Position numbers and translations under genes: made by a program
Source: Irineochytrium annulatum
Lineage: Eukaryota > Chytridiomycota > Chytridiomycetes > Chytridiales > Chytridiaceae
Assembly (NCBI GenBank): GCA_027600665.1
Contig: JADGJL010000399.1
Location: forward strand, 1-22,521
DNA: 22,521 bases
Reading direction: 5' to 3'
The notes under the pieces: generated by a model
Databases searched by the model: none
Told to the model about the DNA's origin: nothing
The model's input: only the letters and a program-made list of their open reading frames with translations
Part shown: positions 17,703 through 22,521 of the stretch, piece after piece
Numbering within the stretch: position 1 is the first letter of the stretch
Layout: each line of letters begins with the position of its first letter

Positions 17703-19191
17703 ATGAACATTGGCTGCTCCCGCATGGCCGCCACGACGGCGCGGCGGCATGCCCGGCTGCTCGCGACGCTCCCTCGGACGGCCGACATGGGGAATGTGCA
17801 GATGGTGTTTGATCGCGCCATGAAGCGGATGCATCGCGACAGGGCCGCGGTGCTGCCCGATAGCCGCGTGACGGATTACCTGAGGGACGAGTGCGCGGAG
17901 AGGATGGTGGATAGGCTGCTGGTAAGAGAAGCGAGCGCGCTGGAAAGGTGCTATTATGGAAACGTGCTGACGGGTGCTGTTAGGACATCAAACGGCGGTA
18001 CGGGAAGGTGCTGGACCTCGGGTCGGGTGCCGGGCACATCATCAAGTTCGTCAACAAGGGCATGATGGATCACCTGGTGCAGATGGACTCGTCTGGTAAT
18101 CGATTCGTCTGTGGTGTCAACTACTAAATCTACCCTAGAGAAGATGTTGTACCGGGACAAGGATGTAAACTACGACGGCGAAGGTTAGTAATGTGCGTCT
18201 GGGCTGCTTGCGCTGCTGGGCTGTTGTTCTCATATGGGTTCGGCAGTTACGACTGAGCGGGTGCATGCAGATGAGGAACACTTGCCGTTCGAGGAGGACA
18301 CGTTCGACTGCGTGCTTAGTAGCATGGCTTTGCATTGGGTTAACGACCTACCTGGTACGTTGTGTTTCGATAAAATCGGCTGATTTTTGTGCAAAGGAAC
18401 ACTCATACAAATACGACGGTCCCTAAAACCCGATGCCCCGTTCCTCGGCGCCTTGATTGGCGGTGAGTCTCTTTATGAGTTGCGGTGGGTGACGGATGTC
18501 TTGAAGGCATTGCTAATTTCATCAGATCGTCGCTGCAGATTGCGGAGGTGGACCGGGAAGGAGGCGTTTCCGCTCACGTGTCCCCTATGGCCGGTAAACC
18601 CTCGGTTCTAAAAAAACAAAGTATCTGAATTCCCTTGTAGACATAAAGGACCTCGGGTCGTTGCTGTCGCGGGCTGGCTTCGTTCTGACAACAGGTTTCG
18701 GTGGAGCAATGATTCATGTGAATTAACCGTATAAAGTCGACGTCGACGAGATCGTTGTTCGATATCCGTCAATGTTCGAGTTGCTGCATGATTTGCAGGC
18801 TATGGGTGAACAGAACGCGATATTGAGCAGGTGAGGCTACAGCAGAAACATACGTTACTAAGTTCGGCTGAAGAAAACCGTTTGGGAGTCGCGACACGTT
18901 TTTGGCGGCGGCTGAGGCCTATCAATGTAAGTCCCCTTTGTATCTTTTCAAACTCAGATTTTCTTCAGCGGTTTATGGGAAAGAGGACGGATCAATACCG
19001 GCGACGTTTCAAATACTAAATATGGTATCTGGAATACGCGTTATGCCCGTTGCTTAACTTCGTAGATTGGATGGAAGTCGGATCCTAGCAAACAGCCCCA
19101 GCCACTACCGAGGGGCAGCGGGGAGATATCCCTTAAGACACTCGGGAACATGTCTAACAACGGCAGCAGTGGCGACGTTAACAAAAAGTAA
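17703..19191 (+). CDS. NDUFAF5: Mitochondrial complex I assembly factor NDUFAF5-like methyltransferase-fold protein
   Basis: Eleven exons: 17703-17921, 17984-18095, 18139-18183, 18271-18354, 18397-18484, 18526-18593, 18641-18694, 18737-18830, 18874-18926, 18969-19024, 19066-19191; 332 residues. Most introns are 41-47 nt. The start at 17703 has A at -3; the ATG at 17724 is an alternative. The N-terminus is Arg-rich like a mitochondrial presequence. SAM-binding motif I is VLDLGSGAG (82-90). The family blocks [67 protein letters not shown] and MIGWK all appear in order. In animals NDUFAF5 hydroxylates an arginine of the complex I subunit NDUFS7 early in assembly. Its presence implies a proton-pumping complex I in this fungus. 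Confidence 0.92.
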
Positions 19192-19487
19192 AGCCTACGC
19201 ACTATAATTGCATTTGTGGCCTGTCGCAACTCAGTCTCCAGCAACAAAGATATATTCCGACATTTGCACTTGCTTTAAAGTTTTTTTGTTCTTAGCTTGA
19301 ATGTGTATACATTATCCTTCTATGATGTGTGCTTGGTTGAGCTGACATTTTATAAATAATATTTATTCAGTTGTCTGCCTTCACTCTACAGGAATGCGTT
19401 CGGAGCGTAACAATCGACATATTCATATGATTTAGGCTATCCCAATCGGTTTGATGCTGTGGTGTTCAACGTATCTTCCAAAATAGC
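19192..19487. other. Convergent spacer between NDUFAF5 and the Man1-like gene
   Basis: AT-rich 3' flank shared by two convergent genes. It includes TATAAATAATATT-like sequence that could serve polyadenylation. No coding potential is recognised. Confidence 0.5.
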
Positions 19488-21509
19488 TTACAAGATAGGA
19501 TATTTGACTGACGGTGCCACATGCGGAACGTCCTCCCTCTCCGATTCGACGCTCGACCCGCGATCATCGATTTGGTGCACAGCGCCGACACCCGCACCCG
19601 CAGCGTCGCCGTTTGAGAAGATCGACCGGATGGCCGTGGCCTTCCTGACCGGCGTCCTGCCCGGCGTCCCCGGGTTCAAAGCCGTACCGCCAATCCACTG
19701 CCAGACGGTATGCATCTCATTGTGAAACTCCATCGTCGTCTCCCTCACTGTCGCGTTCCTCAACACAATCCTCGCCACGGCCTTCCACAGTCTGTCCCTC
19801 GTCGACGTCTCGGGCACGGTATACCTCCGTCTCCCCAGCGCGTCGAGCGACTTCACGTAATTGTCGTGCGAGAGCAGCATCGTGCCAACCAACGTGCCCG
19901 GGACGGCGACGGGGATGAAGTGGTCCCGGAGCTGGGCGACGGAAAAGCCCGGAATCGGGTGCTTGGCATGGTCCACGAGGTAATTCTGGTACTCGTCGTA
20001 GAGGGATTGGAGGACGTCCGCGACTATGGCCGCGACGACCTTGGCGTCATTGGCTGCCGTGCGCGAGCGGAGGTAGAGGATCACGATGCCGACCATGCCG
20101 AGCCCGCTGCCAAGGATCTCCTTCCACCTCAACTTGAGCCAGCTCGAGAATGATTGTTTGATGCTGCAGACCATGGACATAATGGGCGGGTTCGTGGATA
20201 CCAGAAGGCGGTGACGTCCTTCGTCGTCAAATACGGTTGAGAGCGGTGAGTCGATGCGGTGCGGGTCCTTGCTGGGCTCCGAAATTCGGGTCAGCAGCTC
20301 GCTCCAAAGATCGTTGAATTTGTCCTCCGACAGCCTCGTTTTGATGATGGCGCGCAGCTCCCTCTTCCCAGCCGCGATCGGCATCCCCAACACCTTGTGT
20401 GGGTTCGCACGCGATCGCGAGTACACTGCTTCGTCGTGGTCTGCGGCCGGGTTCGGATCCTTCTGCCCACACTGCGCCCTCCCAATCCAGACCCTTGTGA
20501 TGTTGTCCAGGTACCCCATCAGCTTCTCGATCTGGTTTTCCTTCTTCGCCTCCTTCCTTAGCTTCTCGTTGTCGCGCGCGCAGAAGGGGTCCGCGAGGCC
20601 GAAGGGTACCAGGAACTGTACGTTCTCGGCTCCGAATACGGGTGCGACCACGTTGACGAGTGGGTGGTGCTTGAGGACCATGTCGCGACCGTTGCAGGAG
20701 ATGACGGCTTTTCCGAAGCAGGTCGCATTCTTCGGACATTGGCGCGTGAGCGGGATCAGGTTCGACAGCAGATCATCGAGCCTGGGGTTCTCGACGAGGT
20801 TCAGCTTCGGTGGCTCAGCTCCGACGTTCCGATACCCCACTCGATCCCACAACACGGTGTAGGCACCGATGTACGACATAATTGTGAGGCTGACGAGGAT
20901 CTTAAAGATGGCAACTAAAATTCCGCCCTCGTTCTGAGCCTGCTTCACACTCGTCCTCGCTGCGGCGCCCTTCTTCCTCGGGGACGCGGACGGCGTCCCC
21001 ACCTTCTTCTTATCAGGCGAGCGGCGCGACTTCGGCGTCGGAAACGGTTTGATCGTCTCCCACTCCTGCTCCTTCGGTCCCATCGACATCCGAGCAGGCA
21101 TTTCGGATGGGGCGGCCGGGCTGTTGACGGCGGTGGCCACCGACCGCCTGCTGGGCGTACCACCCTCGTCCTCCACCGAAAACCCAGAGTTCCTCGACGA
21201 CCAGGCGGGGGTTCCTGACCTCACCTCGGCGTGAGAACCCAGGGACGCCGGATCTTTCGGAATAATGGGCCTTCCGAAGTCGTCCGGGTCGCCGCTCTTG
21301 CGAGGAGACGGATTGGTGGTGTGCCTCACGTTCGCAAGATCGATGGGGACGGACGTCGGGGGTGTGCCTAGCTTCTCGAAGTGGATAAAACGCGGAGTGG
21401 AAAAGGCCGGCTGGCCATGCTTCCCTCGGGGCGTGCCGAGCTCGGGGCCGGCGACGGTGTGGCGGCGATTGGTGTGCTCAGTCATGTCCGGACGAGGATG
21501 CGACATCAT
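19488..21509 (-). CDS. Src1/Heh/Man1-like inner nuclear membrane protein (MSC domain)
   Basis: Single exon, 673 residues; ATG codons at 21509 and 21506 are adjacent. The N-terminal ~190 residues are basic, disordered and rich in Ser/Thr-Pro sites (GTPR, STPR, GTPP, GTPS, PTPK), with a possible nuclear localisation signal, KSRRSPDKKK (160-169). Membrane helix 1 is about 195-221. A lumenal domain with cysteines at 258, 264, 272, 310 and 347 follows, then membrane helix 2 at about 464-482. After it comes a Man1/Src1-type C-terminal domain that would lie back in the nucleoplasm. This two-helix MSC layout marks the LEM2/MAN1/Heh family, which tethers chromatin and helps seal and repair the nuclear envelope with ESCRT-III. 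No N-terminal LEM/HeH helix-extension-helix is visible; it may be lost or on an unseen 5' exon. Confidence 0.8.
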   Translation of the reverse strand: MMSHPRPDMTEHTNRRHTVAGPELGTPRGKHGQPAFSTPRFIHFEKLGTPPTSVPIDLANVRHTTNPSPRKSGDPDDFGRPIIPKDPASLGSHAEVRSGTPAWSSRNSGFSVEDEGGTPSRRSVATAVNSPAAPSEMPARMSMGPKEQEWETIKPFPTPKSRRSPDKKKVGTPSASPRKKGAAARTSVKQAQNEGGILVAIFKILVSLTIMSYIGAYTVLWDRVGYRNVGAEPPKLNLVENPRLDDLLSNLIPLTRQCPKNATCFGKAVISCNGRDMVLKHHPLVNVVAPVFGAENVQFLVPFGLADPFCARDNEKLRKEAKKENQIEKLMGYLDNITRVWIGRAQCGQKDPNPAADHDEAVYSRSRANPHKVLGMPIAAGKRELRAIIKTRLSEDKFNDLWSELLTRISEPSKDPHRIDSPLSTVFDDEGRHRLLVSTNPPIMSMVCSIKQSFSSWLKLRWKEILGSGLGMVGIVILYLRSRTAANDAKVVAAIVADVLQSLYDEYQNYLVDHAKHPIPGFSVAQLRDHFIPVAVPGTLVGTMLLSHDNYVKSLDALGRRRYTVPETSTRDRLWKAVARIVLRNATVRETTMEFHNEMHTVWQWIGGTALNPGTPGRTPVRKATAIRSIFSNGDAAGAGVGAVHQIDDRGSSVESEREDVPHVAPSVKYPIL

Positions 21510-21896
21510 TTTGTGAGCAGTCGTTTTTTAAATCGCTGTTTTCTTGACTGGTGGCAGCCATTACTATTGATATTAATACACACCACCACCAAAATGCTTT
21601 CGGCTTCCGAGAACTTCTCTAGGGACGGCGTCGAGTATCTGCCGCATTAATAAAATACACCATCATCCCTAGGGAACTCCGTGCATGCGGATCCGCAGCG
21701 ACCTCCGCCATCCTCCAGGCCGACTGAGCGACATCCCATGGTAGCTCGCCTGCGATTGCGGCATGCGGCAAGTGGGGATTTCAGTTTGGAGGCTTGCGCG
21801 CTATCCTTACCATCTGACGTGGTCTGGCCTGTGCTCCATTTGCAGAGCATCCGACGAGTTACTACAACGGGAACATCGCCACCTTAAACTCCAAGC
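21510..21896. other. Divergent intergenic region between Man1-like and DUF1769 genes
   Basis: About 387 bp. It contains a tiny plus-strand open frame, MLSASENFSRDGVEYLPH (21593-21649), with no homology I recognise; it could be an upstream ORF of the DUF1769 transcript or chance. A poorly coding but open plus-strand stretch continues to about 21880. No other feature is supported. Confidence 0.4.
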
Positions 21897-22521
21897 ATGC
21901 CATATGAGCTCGTGGTGAAGGCGGGCCCAAGCCGGGAGAGGATGCAACTCATCAACCCGAACGACGAGGTGATCACGACCTTCTGCACCGTCAGAGTCGC
22001 GTCTTACACGTCCCTTACCCCCAGGAGAAGCCATTTCGTGTAGTCGGGAAGGACGCGGACGGATTCCTCTTGATCCGGATCAATGGGTTTAACGGCCTCA
22101 CTCCTCCGGACCGGCCTTTGATCCCGACGTGCCCGTACTTTGAGGGCCATCGGAGGAAGATGAGCTTTCAGTTTCAAGTGCGCTTCAATAAGCCATGGTC
22201 CGCCGACGATTTGGTTTGGTCGAACGATTGGGTAAGTCCATCAACATGTTCGGATTTGCGCCCGTGACTCGTGCGCTAATCATTGCCGGGACGCGATCAG
22301 GATCTTCCGTTAAACGTCCCGAAGGTTATGGGCCTATTCACACGGGTATGATTCGATTCGCTGTTGTTTTTATTGTCGTCACCTCTGACAGACTTGTGTA
22401 GTTCTGGTCGATGACGGATCCGACCGCGACCTCAGACCTGAAAGGCGACAATCCTTACATGCGATCATTTGGTTAGCACTCCTCACTGGTTTTTTTAGCC
22501 CTGACACATGCTAATCAACCC
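21897..22521 (+). CDS. DUF1769/UPF0590 family protein, 5' part, cut by window end
   Basis: Partial gene. Proposed exons: 21897-21968 (MPYELVVKAGPS...), 21995-22231, 22301-22345, 22402-22471, with an intron starting at 22472 that contains GCTAATC near the edge. The conserved DUF1769 core is clear: GFLLIRINGFNG, then CPYFEGHRRKMSFQFQVRF, KPWSADDLVW, DLPLNVPK and FWSMTDPTATSDLKGDNPY. The family is widespread in fungi and its biochemical function is unknown. The 69-nt and 56-nt introns (22232-22300, 22346-22401) have good signals. The first join is doubtful: only 26 nt (21969-21994, GTGATC...GTCAG) would be removed, shorter than any other intron here. An indel or a different first exon is possible. 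Confidence 0.75.

Noticed and set aside
20254..20862. 202-codon plus-strand frame, with other frames at 19710-20153
   Set aside because: They lie wholly inside the Man1-like gene on the opposite strand and show no domain or splice support.
1..22521. Mobile elements, tRNA/rRNA genes, CRISPR arrays, prokaryotic operons
   Set aside because: I saw no terminal repeats, transposase or reverse-transcriptase motifs, no tRNA-like structures and no repeat-spacer pattern. Genes are spliced and individually promoted.

Overview
The window is eukaryotic nuclear DNA from a fungus. A Zn2Cys6 zinc-cluster protein, an F-box/Sec10 recyclin-type protein and a Src1/Man1-type nuclear membrane protein all fit fungi. 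Coding DNA is GC-rich. Genes are densely packed and most are cut by very short GT-AG introns, commonly 38-70 nt with a cluster at 41-43 nt. Many introns carry a CTAAC/CTGAC-like branch site close to the acceptor. A TRIM37-type RING/B-box/MATH gene would be unusual for Dikarya. It makes an early-diverging, possibly zoosporic (chytrid-like) fungus an attractive guess, but the sequence does not prove this.

Layout, left to right. A zinc-cluster regulator (+, 202-1347). A small heat-shock protein with an N-terminal membrane anchor (-, 1666-2523). A ZRANB2-like RNA-binding SR protein (-, 2994-4022), divergent by 78 bp from a mitochondrial rhomboid protease (+, 4101-5257). A divergent septin (-, 5745-7095). 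A ten-exon TRIM37-like E3 ligase (-, 7360-10579). A recyclin-1 F-box/Sec10 protein ending in a CaaX box (-, 10824-13927). A transmembrane protein disulfide isomerase with two CxxC centres (+, 14309-16880). Prefoldin subunit 2 (-, 17115-17666), divergent by 36 bp from the complex I assembly factor NDUFAF5 (+, 17703-19191). A Src1/Heh/Man1-like inner nuclear membrane protein (-, 19488-21509). The 5' part of a DUF1769/UPF0590 gene (+, 21897 to the right edge).

The genes are not an operon or an obvious functional cluster. They are mostly housekeeping: protein folding (HSP20, PDI, prefoldin), mitochondria (rhomboid, NDUFAF5), ubiquitin and membrane traffic (TRIM37-like, recyclin), cytoskeleton and nuclear envelope (septin, Man1-like) and splicing (ZRANB2-like). 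Exon structures were built by hand from splice signals, reading-frame continuity and recalled family sequence patterns. I found no mobile element, tRNA, rRNA or CRISPR array.

The most interesting object is the TRIM37-like gene. A naive reading breaks it into several pieces: a RING piece, a MATH piece and an acidic C-terminal piece. With 38-48 nt introns it joins into one protein of about 947 residues, close to the length I recall for animal TRIM37.
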